DNA of 64,000 nucleotides from Acidobacteriota bacterium (GCA_016125275.1 WGMB01000007.1:310001-374000); one strand, 5' to 3'; counted from the first letter of the stretch, positions 31,419-40,659 are shown. Numbers and translations: made by a program. Notes: generated by a model from the sequence alone, not told the origin.

Positions 31419-33458
31419 TTAGTAGATCCGTTCCTGCCGCTTCTCACGGCGGTAGGGGTTCTCCAGGTACTTGCGGGCCTCGTCCTGCGCGTTCTGGGTG
31501 TTGTCGCGTGTGCGGATGGCGAGTTGGTACTCGTTGACGGCGCGGTCGCGCTGGCCGGTCACGTCAAAGATCTTGCCCAGGTTGATGTGGGCCCAAACGA
31601 CCGTCCACTCCGGCTGTTGGTCGCCGTTGATGGACTCGCGGAACTCGTTGGCCGCCGACTGGTAGTTGTTCTGCAGGAAGAACACCTCGCCGATGCGGTA
31701 GTGCGCCAGCGAGCTGTAGCGGTTGATGTCCAGCGACTTCTGGTACTCCTGCAGGGCATCGGTATAGTAGCCCAGTTCCACCAACTGCTCGCCCTTGCGG
31801 ATCGCCACCTTCACGCGGATGTCGTCGTCGAAGCGTAGGATGCGGTTGTTGGGGTCGAGTTCCACCTTCTTCGGCTTGCCGAAGGCTTCCACCGAGTAGT
31901 CCGACGAGGCGCCGACGACGTTGATCGTGCGGTACTCGGGCTCGCCTTCGGTGTCGATGCGGAGTTCCACCGGCATCGAGAAGGTGTCCATATCCTGCTT
32001 GACCTTGCCCAGCACCCGGAAGCCCTTGCCCTGGCCTAGCCGGTAGATCGTGTACTCCTGGGTGAACTCCGGCGTCGCCACCGACTCGATCCACTGGATG
32101 AAGAACGGGCTCAGGTCGCGGCCGGTGACGCGCTCGGCCAACTCCTGGAAGTCCTGCGTGGTGGCGGACTTGTAAGCGTACTCGCTGGCGAAGGTCTTGA
32201 GCACTTCGTCGAACTTCTCCGGCGTGATCATCCAGCGCAGCATGTTCATGACCATGGCGCCCTTGGCGCCGGCCAGCGCGTCGAGCTCCGGAGAAAACTC
32301 CGGCAGCCGGTCGGACTGGATGATCGGGATCTCGTTATAGGTCAGCGCCTCGACCCGCGTGGCCTGGATCTCCTGGTCGAACGCTTCCTGCCCCTGGGAG
32401 TCCTGGATCTCGAGCAACGCCGAGTACCAAGCCAAGCCGTGGTCGAGCCACACGTGCCGGCGGTTGCCGGGCGTGACGATCGAGCGCCACCACTGGTGCG
32501 CCACCTGCGTTCCCAGCAGCCGCCGGTTGACGGCCTGCCGGATGCCGTAGGGGCTCATGAAGATGACGCCCGGCGCGGCGAAGGCTTCCGGACCGTAGTC
32601 GCCGATCTCGACCAGCGTGAGCGACTGCGAGTACGGCGAGCCGAAGCGCTCGGTCATGTCGGCCATGATCTCGCCGGTGGCCTCGCCGTAGGCCCGGGCC
32701 AAGTCCTCCGAGGCGGTCTGGAAGTAGACCGTCGTGGTGACGCCGTTCTTCTCGGCGCGGGTCGGCTCGCCCTTTACGAAGGCCACGCTGCCGGGGAACG
32801 ACTGCTGCGAGAACTCGAACTTGTGCTCCACGCCGTTGACCACTTCGCTCGAGCCGCCCAGGCCGCTGCCGATCCCCTTGTACCCCGGCGGCGTGGTGAT
32901 GCGAATCGAGGCGGCGAACTGATCGGCGCCGTAGCCATTGACCGGGAACCAGCGGCCCGGGTAGAGCAGATAGGAGCCGTCGGGCGCGATCGACGCCAAG
33001 TCCAGCCCCTCGACCGGCGAATTCTCATAGCCCTTGAGCTGACCCTCGTACTCGAAGGTCACCGCCATGGGCTGGCCGATGACGAGCTGATCGGGAAAAG
33101 TCACCCGCACGCTGGAGTCCTGCCGATACCGCAGCGGGCTCAGGTCCGTACCGTCTTCGAGCTTCACGCTGCGGACGTCGAGTCCGTTGTGCAGCTCCAT
33201 GACGATGTGGTTGGTCGCCTCGCGCGGAATGAAGGTCACCTTGGCCTGGGCTTGCAGGGTGGACGAGCCGGGGTCGATGCGGCCTTCGATGTCGTAACGC
33301 TGCACATCGATCAGCGGACGGTCCTCGGCGCTCTGCGCGCCCGCTTGGCCCGCCCACAGCAAGGCCAGGGCCAGCAGACCGGCTGCCGTCCAGAGCCATT
33401 GCCGGGCAGGGGCCCCCTGGAGGGCCTCGACCTTGACCGTTGCATCCTTTCTCTTCAT
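31419..33458 (-). CDS. M1 aminopeptidase-like protein with destroyed zinc site, plus C-terminal TPRs
   Basis: Start ATG at 33458 overlaps the lpxB stop (ATGA), has GGGTGGA upstream, and gives 679 residues with a signal peptide (LLALALLWAGQAGAQS); the track's longer version is not supported. The N-terminal beta domain and catalytic-like domain resemble M1 metallopeptidases. The canonical HExxH-18-E zinc motif is kept in spacing but not residues: GTQVAHQWW (Thr317, Gln318, His321) and WLDHGLAWY (His340 in place of the Glu ligand). The exopeptidase GAMEN element is replaced by EAFAAPG. Activity as a zinc peptidase is therefore improbable. Residues about 560-660 form about three TPRs (YYTDALQEYQKSLDINRYSS). 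A periplasmic scaffold or chaperone role is plausible but inferred. It is the last gene of the DUF72-lpxB operon. Confidence 0.82.
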   Translation of the reverse strand: MKRKDATVKVEALQGAPARQWLWTAAGLLALALLWAGQAGAQSAEDRPLIDVQRYDIEGRIDPGSSTLQAQAKVTFIPREATNHIVMELHNGLDVRSVKLEDGTDLSPLRYRQDSSVRVTFPDQLVIGQPMAVTFEYEGQLKGYENSPVEGLDLASIAPDGSYLLYPGRWFPVNGYGADQFAASIRITTPPGYKGIGSGLGGSSEVVNGVEHKFEFSQQSFPGSVAFVKGEPTRAEKNGVTTTVYFQTASEDLARAYGEATGEIMADMTERFGSPYSQSLTLVEIGDYGPEAFAAPGVIFMSPYGIRQAVNRRLLGTQVAHQWWRSIVTPGNRRHVWLDHGLAWYSALLEIQDSQGQEAFDQEIQATRVEALTYNEIPIIQSDRLPEFSPELDALAGAKGAMVMNMLRWMITPEKFDEVLKTFASEYAYKSATTQDFQELAERVTGRDLSPFFIQWIESVATPEFTQEYTIYRLGQGKGFRVLGKVKQDMDTFSMPVELRIDTEGEPEYRTINVVGASSDYSVEAFGKPKKVELDPNNRILRFDDDIRVKVAIRKGEQLVELGYYTDALQEYQKSLDINRYSSLAHYRIGEVFFLQNNYQSAANEFRESINGDQQPEWTVVWAHINLGKIFDVTGQRDRAVNEYQLAIRTRDNTQNAQDEARKYLENPYRREKRQERIY

Positions 33459-34585
33459 AGCGTCCACCCGAATCTGTCGCATACTACCTCCGCCGCTCGT
33501 TCCGCCGCCGCCTGGTCGCCCGCGAGCCGTTCGTGGATGGCGGCCAGCTCGCGCTTCATCTCTTTTCGGCGAGCCGGATCGGCGAGCAGCCTCTCCGCTT
33601 CCGCCGCCAGCCGCTCGGCGGTGCAGTCGCCCTGAATCAGCTCCGGGACGACCCGCCGTTCGGCGAGCAGGTTCACCATGCTGTAGAACGGCACGTGCAC
33701 CAACAATTTGCCCACCAGCCAACTTGCCGGCGTGACCCGGTAGAACACCACCATGGGGGCTCCGAGCAACGCCGCCTCGACTGTCGCCGTGCCGCTGGCT
33801 ACGAGCGCCAAGTCACAGTGGGCGAGCGCGTTGTGCGTGTCGTTTTCAACTATAGTGACGGACCGCCCGCCGATGCGTTGCCGAAAAAATGCGTCGCCGG
33901 TGGTGGAAGAGGCCGGCAACACCGCCTGAATCGGGCGGTTTTCGCGCAGGCGGTCGAGGGCTCCGAGCACGGCGGGCAGATGGCGCTCGGCTTCACCCCG
34001 GCGGCTGCCCGGCAGCATCGCCAGGATCGGCTGATCGTCCCTCAGTTCGTACCGATCCAGGAACGTCCGACGGTCGACGGTGGGCTCGAGCGACTGCGTG
34101 AGCGGGTGGCCGACAAAGACGGTACGAACGCCGCGCCGGTTGAACCAATCTTCCTCAAAGGGAAAGATGCACAGCAGCAGGTCGAGCAGCCGTCTCAGTT
34201 TCCGCACCCGCCACGAGCGCCAGGCCCACACCTGTGGGGCCACGTAGTAAACGATGGGAACGCCCTGCCGCTGGAGCTTGGCGGCGACGCGCAGGTTGAA
34301 GTCCGGGGCGTCGGTGAGGATCGCCAGGTCGGGCTTCTCGGCTTCGGCGGCGCGCAGCAGCTTACGGAACTCGCCGTAGATGCGCGGAATGTGCCCGAGG
34401 ACCTCGAAGATCCCCACCACGGCGAGCGATTCGGTCTCCACCACCGCCCGCACGCCTTGCTCTCGCAGGCGTTTGCCGGCGCAACCGAAAAATTCCGCCT
34501 GCGGCAACCGCCGGCGCAACGCCGCCACCAGCTCGGCGGCATAGCGATCGCCTGACGCTTCGCCGGCGGAAACCAGGATCTTCAT
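33455..34585 (-). CDS. lpxB: Lipid-A-disaccharide synthase LpxB
   Basis: LpxB joins UDP-diacylglucosamine and lipid X to form the lipid A disaccharide at the inner face of the inner membrane. The 376-residue protein has the GT19 hallmarks: MKILVSAGEASGDRYAAELV at the N-terminus, FFGCAGKRLREQGV, LTDAPDFNLRVA, VYYVAPQVWAWRSWRVRKLRR, FPFEEDWF and VFVGHPL, then MLPGSRRGEAERHLP and a C-terminal sugar-nucleotide region (SGTATVEAALLGAPMVVFYR). It is complete and of normal length. It shows the organism makes LPS. No other lpx genes are nearby. DUF72 is 29 bases upstream, and the M1-like gene overlaps by 4 bases. Confidence 0.96.
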   Translation of the reverse strand: MKILVSAGEASGDRYAAELVAALRRRLPQAEFFGCAGKRLREQGVRAVVETESLAVVGIFEVLGHIPRIYGEFRKLLRAAEAEKPDLAILTDAPDFNLRVAAKLQRQGVPIVYYVAPQVWAWRSWRVRKLRRLLDLLLCIFPFEEDWFNRRGVRTVFVGHPLTQSLEPTVDRRTFLDRYELRDDQPILAMLPGSRRGEAERHLPAVLGALDRLRENRPIQAVLPASSTTGDAFFRQRIGGRSVTIVENDTHNALAHCDLALVASGTATVEAALLGAPMVVFYRVTPASWLVGKLLVHVPFYSMVNLLAERRVVPELIQGDCTAERLAAEAERLLADPARRKEMKRELAAIHERLAGDQAAAERAAEVVCDRFGWTL

Positions 34586-34614
34586 GGACGAAGATCCCAG
34601 TGTATCGGACGCCT

Positions 34615-35595
34615 TCAGGCGCGGGCGTAGACCGCCGCCACGCCGATCCGCCGCGGCGGAATGCGGTGTTGCGGCGCCCGCCGCTGGTCAAAGAACAGCG
34701 ACCGCTGCGGCGGCAGGTTGCCGGCGACCTGGTTGAGCTCCGGGTAGTGCTCGATCAGCGACGGCGGCGTCAGAACGCGTTCGCCGGTCGCCTCCGAGAG
34801 GATCTGCAGGGCGTTCACGACGGCCTGGCCCCGAAAGTGGTTGTTGGTGATCACGTAGGTCGTCTCGGCCTGCGCCGTGATCCGCTCGATGCGGGCGTTC
34901 CATTTGGAGAGCTGCTCCGGACTGTAGAGGTAGTCGTAGCGAGCCTCCACGCCGGAGCGGCCGTCGGGCAGCCGACCTTCCTCGAAGCGGAACCAGTCCT
35001 CATAGTTACGCCCGTGCAGCCGAACGTATCCGATGGGGCCGGTGACGTGAGCCGTCGGGCCGAGGCAATGGTTCAGTTGCGGCTGGTCGATGTTGCAGAA
35101 CGAGACGCCCAGCCGGGACAGTGCGTCCAAGGCTTCGTCGCAGTCCCAGCTCGAATGCCGCATCTCAGCCACCAGCGGATACTGCCCGAAGGCCTGAACC
35201 AGCCGCTCCAGGTGCGCACGGTTCTCCGGCGTCCGGCGGAACGACCAAGGGAACTGCATCAGCAAGCAGCCAAGCTTGCCGGCGTCGATCAAAGGCTCCA
35301 GCCCCTCGCAGAATTCCTGGATCTCGCGCCGCTCGAGCCGCTGATCGTGAGTAAACGCACGATACAGTTTGGCTGTGAAGCGGAATTCGCGAAACCTCTC
35401 CAGCTTCTTCATCCACACTTGCGATAGCTGGGGACGCAGAGGGCGGTAGAACGAGCTATTAATTTCAATTGTTGAAAAGAAACTCGCCAAATATTCTGCT
35501 TCGTGAAACCCAGGAGGCCTCCGATTGGGGTACACAACCCCGTTCCAGTCCCGATAAGACCAGCCCGCAGGCCCGATTCTGAGCTCGTTTCGCAT
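34615..35595 (-). CDS. DUF72 family protein (YecE-like)
   Basis: The 326-residue protein belongs to the DUF72 TIM-barrel family, whose biochemical role is not established. Recognisable elements are RIGPAGWSYRDWNGVVYP, FFSTIEINSSFYRPL, FRFTAKLYRAFTHD, LLMQFPWSFRRTPE, VAEMRHSSWD, and the C-terminal TTYVITNNHFRGQAVVNALQ. The length exceeds the usual 240-300 slightly. The ATG at 35595 has AGGAGGG nine bases upstream, one of the best ribosome-binding sites in the window, and a near-consensus promoter lies 56 bases upstream. It heads the operon with lpxB; why a DUF72 protein accompanies lipid A synthesis is unclear. Confidence 0.9.
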   Translation of the reverse strand: MRNELRIGPAGWSYRDWNGVVYPNRRPPGFHEAEYLASFFSTIEINSSFYRPLRPQLSQVWMKKLERFREFRFTAKLYRAFTHDQRLERREIQEFCEGLEPLIDAGKLGCLLMQFPWSFRRTPENRAHLERLVQAFGQYPLVAEMRHSSWDCDEALDALSRLGVSFCNIDQPQLNHCLGPTAHVTGPIGYVRLHGRNYEDWFRFEEGRLPDGRSGVEARYDYLYSPEQLSKWNARIERITAQAETTYVITNNHFRGQAVVNALQILSEATGERVLTPPSLIEHYPELNQVAGNLPPQRSLFFDQRRAPQHRIPPRRIGVAAVYARA

Positions 35596-35650
35596 AATGG
35601 AACGCCCTCCTTTCGCCGAAACTTTTTTCTCTCTTCGCTGTTTGTTCGAT

Positions 35651-35679
35651 TCTAGAGGGTCGCAAAGGGGCTGTCAACG
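35651..35679 (-). promoter_or_regulatory. Near-consensus sigma-70 promoter of the DUF72-lpxB operon
   Basis: On the minus strand TTGACA (35674-35679) and TAGAAT (35651-35656) are separated by exactly 17 bases. Predicted start is near 35644, giving a leader of about 49 bases before the ATG at 35595. It is the strongest promoter match in the window. The remaining gap up to ileS (35680-35824) is AT-rich and shows no gene. Confidence 0.85.
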
Positions 35680-35824
35680 CTGACGTAGGGTCGGCGCTGA
35701 AAAATATTTCAAAAGTAGTGATAACCAATTCCCGGCGAGCGGCGTCTACTAGGAAAACCCCGTTTCCGGTGGGCGCACTTCACCCCTATTCCCTAACCCC
35801 AACGCGCCCGCCGTTTCGAGCCCC

Positions 35825-38800
35825 TCAGGCCGAAGCTCTTCGGAGCAGAAGCTTGAGGGGCTCACCCTCTAACTCCACTTCTCGAACATCCGGCCCGACG
35901 GTCATCGCCGGCCCCACGTGCATCCCGGAAAGCAAGGCTTCTCCGCGCAGGTGCTCCTGGTTGGCGGCGAGGATGGCTTCGACGCGCTCGCTGCCGTGGA
36001 CGGCCAGCTCGACGCGCTCGGTGTAGGCCACATCCAGCTCTTTGCGCAGGTCCTGCACGCGCCGCAGAATCTCCCGGTACAGCCCTTCGTCGAGCAACGT
36101 CTGGTCGATCTCCGTATTAAGCACGACCACGGCGGAGCGGTCGCCCGCGGCGGCAAAGTTCTCCGCCGCCTCCACCAGCACTTCCACGTCCTCGGGCTCC
36201 AGGCGGAGCGGGTCGCCGTCGAGCACGATCTCGGCGGCGCCTTGGTCGAGCAGTTGCGCCCGCACGGCGGCGGCGTCGAGCTCGGCGAAGGCCTTCTTGG
36301 CGAGCTTCATCTTGGGGCCGAGCTTGGGGCCCAGGCGGCGGAAGTTCGGCTTCATCACGTACTGCACGTGCGCCTTCTCCGCCGGCGTGAAGGCGAGCTC
36401 ATGGACGTTGAGCTCTTCTTCGATCAGGCTCCGGTAGGGCTCCAGGCGGGCGCCCAGCTCGGGACGGCTCAGCACGACCTCGGCGCGCGCCAGCGGCTGG
36501 CGCACCTTGAGCTTGTGCTCGGTGCGGACGCGCAACCCCAGGGAGACGATGTTGCGAACCGCCGCCATGTCCTCGGAGAGCTCTTGGTCGATCTCGGCCG
36601 CGACCTCTTGGGGCAGGTCGCGCAGGTGCACGCTCTCGGCGGCGTCGGGGAAGGCCCGCCGCACGAGGTTCTGGTAGATCTCCTCCGACAGGAAGGGCGT
36701 GAACGGCGCGGCCAGCTCGATGACCGTCGTCAGGCAGCGGTAGAGAGTGGCGTAGGCGTCCTGCTTGTCGGCGTCCATGTCGCCCTTCCAGAAGCGGGCG
36801 CGGGAGCGGCGGACGTACCAGTTGGAGAGGCCGTCGACGAAGGAGTTGAGGGCCTGGGCGGCCTCGTAGGCGCGGTAGGCGTCCATGTGCTCGCGCACGG
36901 CGCGCGTCGTCAGGGCAAGCTCGGAGAGGGCCCAGCGGTCCAGAACCGGCCGCTCGATGGTCGGGCGTCCGGTGTGTACGGCCGGGTCGAAGCCGTCGAT
37001 GTTGGCGTAGATCGTGAAGAACGAGTAGACGTTGCGGAGCTTGAGCGGGAACTCCTTCTGGATGGTCCGCACGAAGCCCAGCGAGTGGCGCTTCTGCGAC
37101 CACGGCGGGTTGCCGGCCAGGAACAGCCAGCGGAAGGCGTCCGCGCCGGGCGCGGCGGGCACGGGGCTTTCCACCAAGACGCGCTCGTCAGGGTCGAGCC
37201 ACATCACCTCGTTCGGCTTGATGTCGCGGCCGTGCTTGTTGACCTTTGCGCCGAGCACCAGCCGGTCGGCGGAGTCGAGCAGGATCACCCGTCGCGGCAT
37301 CCCCTTGCCCGGATGCATCTCGAGGATGAGCGAGCAATCCGGCGCGTCCTTGCAGTAGACCTTCATCTTGGCGCCCGGGTTGAGGTCGAGCGCTTCCAGA
37401 TCCTCGCGCGCGATGAACGCCCCGCCGGGAAAGCCTTCCAGCCCGCACTGCTCGGCGGTCACCACGGCGAACTCCTGCGCGACCCGGTCGAACACGGCGT
37501 CGGGCGGCGTGTAGTTGCCCTTCGATTTGGACTCCTTCTTGCCGGCCGGGTCGGTCACGTGCCCCAGCACGATGCAGGTCTTGTAAGGGTGCGGATACGG
37601 GCGCACCGGATCGAGGCCCATCCGCAGTTGGCACTCTTCGTCGAACACCAACGTCGAGACCATCAACTGCGAGTAGAACCAGCCGCGCGTCTGGTCGATC
37701 GCCTCGGTGATGTAGTCGGCCGGGAACGATGACAGGAACTTGTCCTGCCGCTGGTGCGGAAAGCCCCACTGCGCGAAGGGCACGCAGCCGGAGTCGAACC
37801 AGCAGTCGATGACCTCGGAGACGCGGCGATAGACGCCCGGCTCGCCCGGCTCGGTCCACGTCACCTCGTCGATCCAAGGCTTGTGGACCATCAGGTGATC
37901 GGAGAGGTCCGGGTTCTCCTGCTTGGCCTTGTGCCAGTGGTCGAAGGCGTGCGGGTTCTTCGCCAGGATCTCGGCGACGGAGGCGGGAGCCTGCATGGCC
38001 CCGGTCTCGTCGTTGACCCAGATGTTGAGCGGCGTACCCCAGAAGCGCTCGCGCGACAGGGCCCAGTCCACGTTGTTGCGCAGGAAGTCGCCGAAGCGGC
38101 CCGTGCCGATGTGCTCGGGCAGCCACTGGATCTCAGCGTTGTTGGCCAGGACCTCCTTGTTGCGGGCGGTCGTCTTGATGAACCAGGCGGGACGGGCGAA
38201 CTGGATCAGCGGATCATCGTCTGCGCGCCAGCAGAAGGGGTACTCATGGCGGTACTGCTCGCGCAGGACCAGCACGCCGCTGTCGGCCAGCATGCGGGCC
38301 AGGACTTTGTCGGCGTCCTTCACGAACTGCCCTTCCACGTCGGGCACGCTCGCGTCGAACTTGCCGTCGGGCAGCACGGGGCAGAGCAGCGGAATCTCGT
38401 CGGCGTTGGCGTAGGCCGAGATCGTGTTGCGATGCAGCTCGTAGTCGACCTCGCCGAAGGCCGGCGCCTCATGCACCAGGCCTGTGCCGGAGTCGAGCTC
38501 CACGAAGTCGGCCGCCAGCACGCGCCACAGGGCGGGGAAGCGGTCACCGGTCTTGCCGACGGCTTCCAAGTCCTTGTACTGCGGGTAGAAGTAGTCGAAC
38601 GGCGGACGGTAGCGGCGCCCGAGCAGGTCGTCGCCCTTCATCTCCCGCTGCACGGGCAGCTCGCGGCCGAGCTTCTTCTCGATCGTTTCGCGCAGGGCGG
38701 CGGCGATGATCAGGCGGCCGTGCTCGGCGTCGAGCACTTCCACATAGTCGTACTCCGGACGCACCGCTACGTACTGGTTCGAGGGCAGCGTCCAAGGGGT

Positions 38801-39487
38801 CGTCGTCCAAACCAGCATCGCCAGGTCCGGCTCGTCGACCAGCGGCATCTTCACGTAGACCGAGGGGTCGTCGACGGTCTTGTAGCCCTGGCCGACCTCG
38901 CCGGCAGAAAGCGCCGTGCCGCCCTGCGGCCACCACCAGACGATCTTGTGGCCTTGATACAGCAGGTCCTTCTTGAAGAGCTCGCTCAGCGCCCACCACA
39001 CGCTCTCCACGTAGCTCTTGTGATAGGTGACGTAGGCGTCTTCGAGGTCGACCCAGAAGCCGATCTTCTCGGTCATCGTTTCCCATTCCTGGGTGTAGCG
39101 GAAGACCGACGCTAGGCAGCGCTTGATGAACTCCTCGACGCCGTAGGCCTCGATGGCCTCCTTGCCGTGGATGCCGAGCTCCTTCTCCACCTCCACCTCG
39201 ACCGGCAGGCCATGGGTGTCCCAGCCGGCCTTGCGGGGCACGTAGTAGCCGCGCATGGTGCGGTAGCGGAGGAAAACGTCTTTGAAGACGCGCGTGAGCA
39301 CGTGGCCGTTGTGCGGCAGGCCGTTGGCGGTGGGAGGTCCCTCGTAGAAGGTGAACTGGGGTTGGCCGCGGCGGAGCTCGAGGCTCTTCTCGAAGATGCC
39401 GTTCTGCTTCCAGAATTCCGCAATGCCGCGCTCGACCTGCGGAAAATCGACGATGGGTTTGGCTTGCTCGAACTTGCCGGCGCTCAT
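35825..39487 (-). CDS. ileS: Isoleucyl-tRNA synthetase with a large insertion after the KMSKS loop
   Basis: This enzyme charges tRNA-Ile and edits misactivated valine. The ATG at 39487 (MSAGKFEQAK) gives 1220 residues; an in-frame ATG 11 codons earlier is possible. The class I signature is PTANGLPHNGH (HIGH = HNGH, 59-62). The CP1 editing domain follows with WTTTPWTLPSNQYVAV. The KMSKS equivalent is KESKSKGN (about 651). Normally GADALRW follows within about 20 residues; here GADAFRW lies near 781, so about 105-110 extra residues intervene, beta-rich and including VYCKDAPDCS. The anticodon-binding domain (LSNWYVRRSRARFW) and a long C-terminal domain complete it. Overall features resemble the IleRS2 branch. 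Confidence 0.95.
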   Translation of the reverse strand: MSAGKFEQAKPIVDFPQVERGIAEFWKQNGIFEKSLELRRGQPQFTFYEGPPTANGLPHNGHVLTRVFKDVFLRYRTMRGYYVPRKAGWDTHGLPVEVEVEKELGIHGKEAIEAYGVEEFIKRCLASVFRYTQEWETMTEKIGFWVDLEDAYVTYHKSYVESVWWALSELFKKDLLYQGHKIVWWWPQGGTALSAGEVGQGYKTVDDPSVYVKMPLVDEPDLAMLVWTTTPWTLPSNQYVAVRPEYDYVEVLDAEHGRLIIAAALRETIEKKLGRELPVQREMKGDDLLGRRYRPPFDYFYPQYKDLEAVGKTGDRFPALWRVLAADFVELDSGTGLVHEAPAFGEVDYELHRNTISAYANADEIPLLCPVLPDGKFDASVPDVEGQFVKDADKVLARMLADSGVLVLREQYRHEYPFCWRADDDPLIQFARPAWFIKTTARNKEVLANNAEIQWLPEHIGTGRFGDFLRNNVDWALSRERFWGTPLNIWVNDETGAMQAPASVAEILAKNPHAFDHWHKAKQENPDLSDHLMVHKPWIDEVTWTEPGEPGVYRRVSEVIDCWFDSGCVPFAQWGFPHQRQDKFLSSFPADYITEAIDQTRGWFYSQLMVSTLVFDEECQLRMGLDPVRPYPHPYKTCIVLGHVTDPAGKKESKSKGNYTPPDAVFDRVAQEFAVVTAEQCGLEGFPGGAFIAREDLEALDLNPGAKMKVYCKDAPDCSLILEMHPGKGMPRRVILLDSADRLVLGAKVNKHGRDIKPNEVMWLDPDERVLVESPVPAAPGADAFRWLFLAGNPPWSQKRHSLGFVRTIQKEFPLKLRNVYSFFTIYANIDGFDPAVHTGRPTIERPVLDRWALSELALTTRAVREHMDAYRAYEAAQALNSFVDGLSNWYVRRSRARFWKGDMDADKQDAYATLYRCLTTVIELAAPFTPFLSEEIYQNLVRRAFPDAAESVHLRDLPQEVAAEIDQELSEDMAAVRNIVSLGLRVRTEHKLKVRQPLARAEVVLSRPELGARLEPYRSLIEEELNVHELAFTPAEKAHVQYVMKPNFRRLGPKLGPKMKLAKKAFAELDAAAVRAQLLDQGAAEIVLDGDPLRLEPEDVEVLVEAAENFAAAGDRSAVVVLNTEIDQTLLDEGLYREILRRVQDLRKELDVAYTERVELAVHGSERVEAILAANQEHLRGEALLSGMHVGPAMTVGPDVREVELEGEPLKLLLRRASA

Positions 39488-39521
39488 GAGGTTCTCTCGA
39501 GCGGGCGCCTGAATGCGCAAC

Positions 39522-39552
39522 GTCCCGCCCGAACCGATCGGTTCGGCGGGAC
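39522..39552 (-). promoter_or_regulatory. Long imperfect palindrome in the ileS leader
   Basis: GTCCCGC (39522-39528) pairs with GCGGGAC (39546-39552) and CGAACC (39530-39535) with GGTTCG (39540-39545), with one bulged C and a central GATC. It sits 35 bases before the ileS start, in the gap after the LysR gene. It may be a LysR-gene terminator (no T-run), a leader hairpin, or an operator. No T-box features (specifier loop, NGGN bulge) were recognised. Confidence 0.45.
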
Positions 39553-39647
39553 TGCTGCGCCTCGGCGGACCCGAAACCTTCAGTGTATCCCGAGCGGAGG
39601 TAAGTTCTTGGTTTCCGGGGGCGACGGCGGACGCTCCGCCGCGCGCT

Positions 39648-40568
39648 TCAGCCGCCTTTGCGCGCCCCGCCGGTCGACGCGCTGTCGAGGCGCAGCGTGC
39701 GGATCAGGGCCGACAGAGCGGCCGGCTGCTGGCGTCGGCTCGGATAGTACAAGAAGAAGCCGGGAAACGGCTGGCACCAGGCTTCGAGCACGCGAACCAG
39801 CTCTCCACGGGCGCAGTACGGCGCGGCGTGATCTTCGTTCATGAAGGCGAGGCCCACGCCGTCCAGCGCGGCGCGCGTGACGAGCTCCAAGGCGTCCACG
39901 ATCAGCGGCCCGTTGACCCCGATGGAGAGCGACTTCTTGCCCCGCTCGAACTCCCAGCGATAGACGCCGGCCGAGCCGTGACGGAAGTTGATGCAGCGAT
40001 GCCCCAGCAGTTCGCGCGGCGATTTGGGCCGCGGATGCGCCTGGAAATATCCCGGCGAGCCCACGATCGCCGGCCGGTGGTCCGGGGAGACGCGCACGGC
40101 GATCATGTCCTTTTCGATGTATTCGCCGAACTGGATGCCGGCGTCGAACCCCGCCGCGACGATGTCCATGCGGCTGTCATCGGTGGTCACGTCGAGCGTC
40201 ACGTCCGGGTAGTCGCGCGCGAACCGCCCGAGCTTCGGAGCGAGCACAGTGGTCGCGGCCAAGCGCGGGACGAGCAGGCGTACCCTCCCCGCCGGCTTGT
40301 CGCCGAATCGTGAAACCTCCTCCACGGCTTCGCGAATGTCGACGAAGGCCGGGCGCACCCGCGCCAACAGATGCTCCCCGGCGCCCGTCGGGGCCACGCT
40401 GCGGGTGGTTCGCGAGAGCAGACGCACCCCGAGCTTCTCCTCCAGTCCCCGGATCGCGTGGCTCACCGCCGAGGGGGAGACGCCCAGGCGCTTGGCAGCC
40501 CGCGTAAAGCTTCGCTCCTCGGCCACCAAGAGCAACGAGGCCATTACGGAGAGGCTGTCTCGATCCAT
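39648..40568 (-). CDS. LysR-family transcriptional regulator
   Basis: This 306-residue regulator has an N-terminal winged helix-turn-helix (about 1-60: [31 protein letters not shown], with the classic [16 protein letters not shown]) and a C-terminal periplasmic-binding-like effector domain (about 90-300). A TAGAAT box ends six bases before the ATG, and no Shine-Dalgarno is seen, so the transcript is probably leaderless. It is divergent from the tautomerase-dehydrogenase-cupin operon, the standard arrangement for a LysR protein controlling its neighbours. The effector is unknown. The family is of the CrgA-like AaeR group by general appearance only. Confidence 0.92.
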   Translation of the reverse strand: MDRDSLSVMASLLLVAEERSFTRAAKRLGVSPSAVSHAIRGLEEKLGVRLLSRTTRSVAPTGAGEHLLARVRPAFVDIREAVEEVSRFGDKPAGRVRLLVPRLAATTVLAPKLGRFARDYPDVTLDVTTDDSRMDIVAAGFDAGIQFGEYIEKDMIAVRVSPDHRPAIVGSPGYFQAHPRPKSPRELLGHRCINFRHGSAGVYRWEFERGKKSLSIGVNGPLIVDALELVTRAALDGVGLAFMNEDHAAPYCARGELVRVLEAWCQPFPGFFLYYPSRRQQPAALSALIRTLRLDSASTGGARKGG

Positions 40569-40659
40569 TCATGAATTCTACTCACAAGACCTTGTACTTT
40601 CCAGTGTCTTCTCAAACCAGTCGCCGACCCCTACCGTAAGAACCAAAGGGAGAAACGCA
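40569..40659. promoter_or_regulatory. Divergent LysR / tautomerase-operon control region
   Basis: The 91-base gap is AT-richer than its flanks. ATTCATGAAT (40567-40576) is a perfect palindrome overlapping the LysR start codon. TAGAAT (minus, 40575-40580) is the likely LysR -10. On the plus strand TTGTAC (40592-40597) is a possible -35, but no -10 is clear, consistent with activator dependence. GGGAGA upstream of 40660 is the tautomerase ribosome-binding site. Confidence 0.5.
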
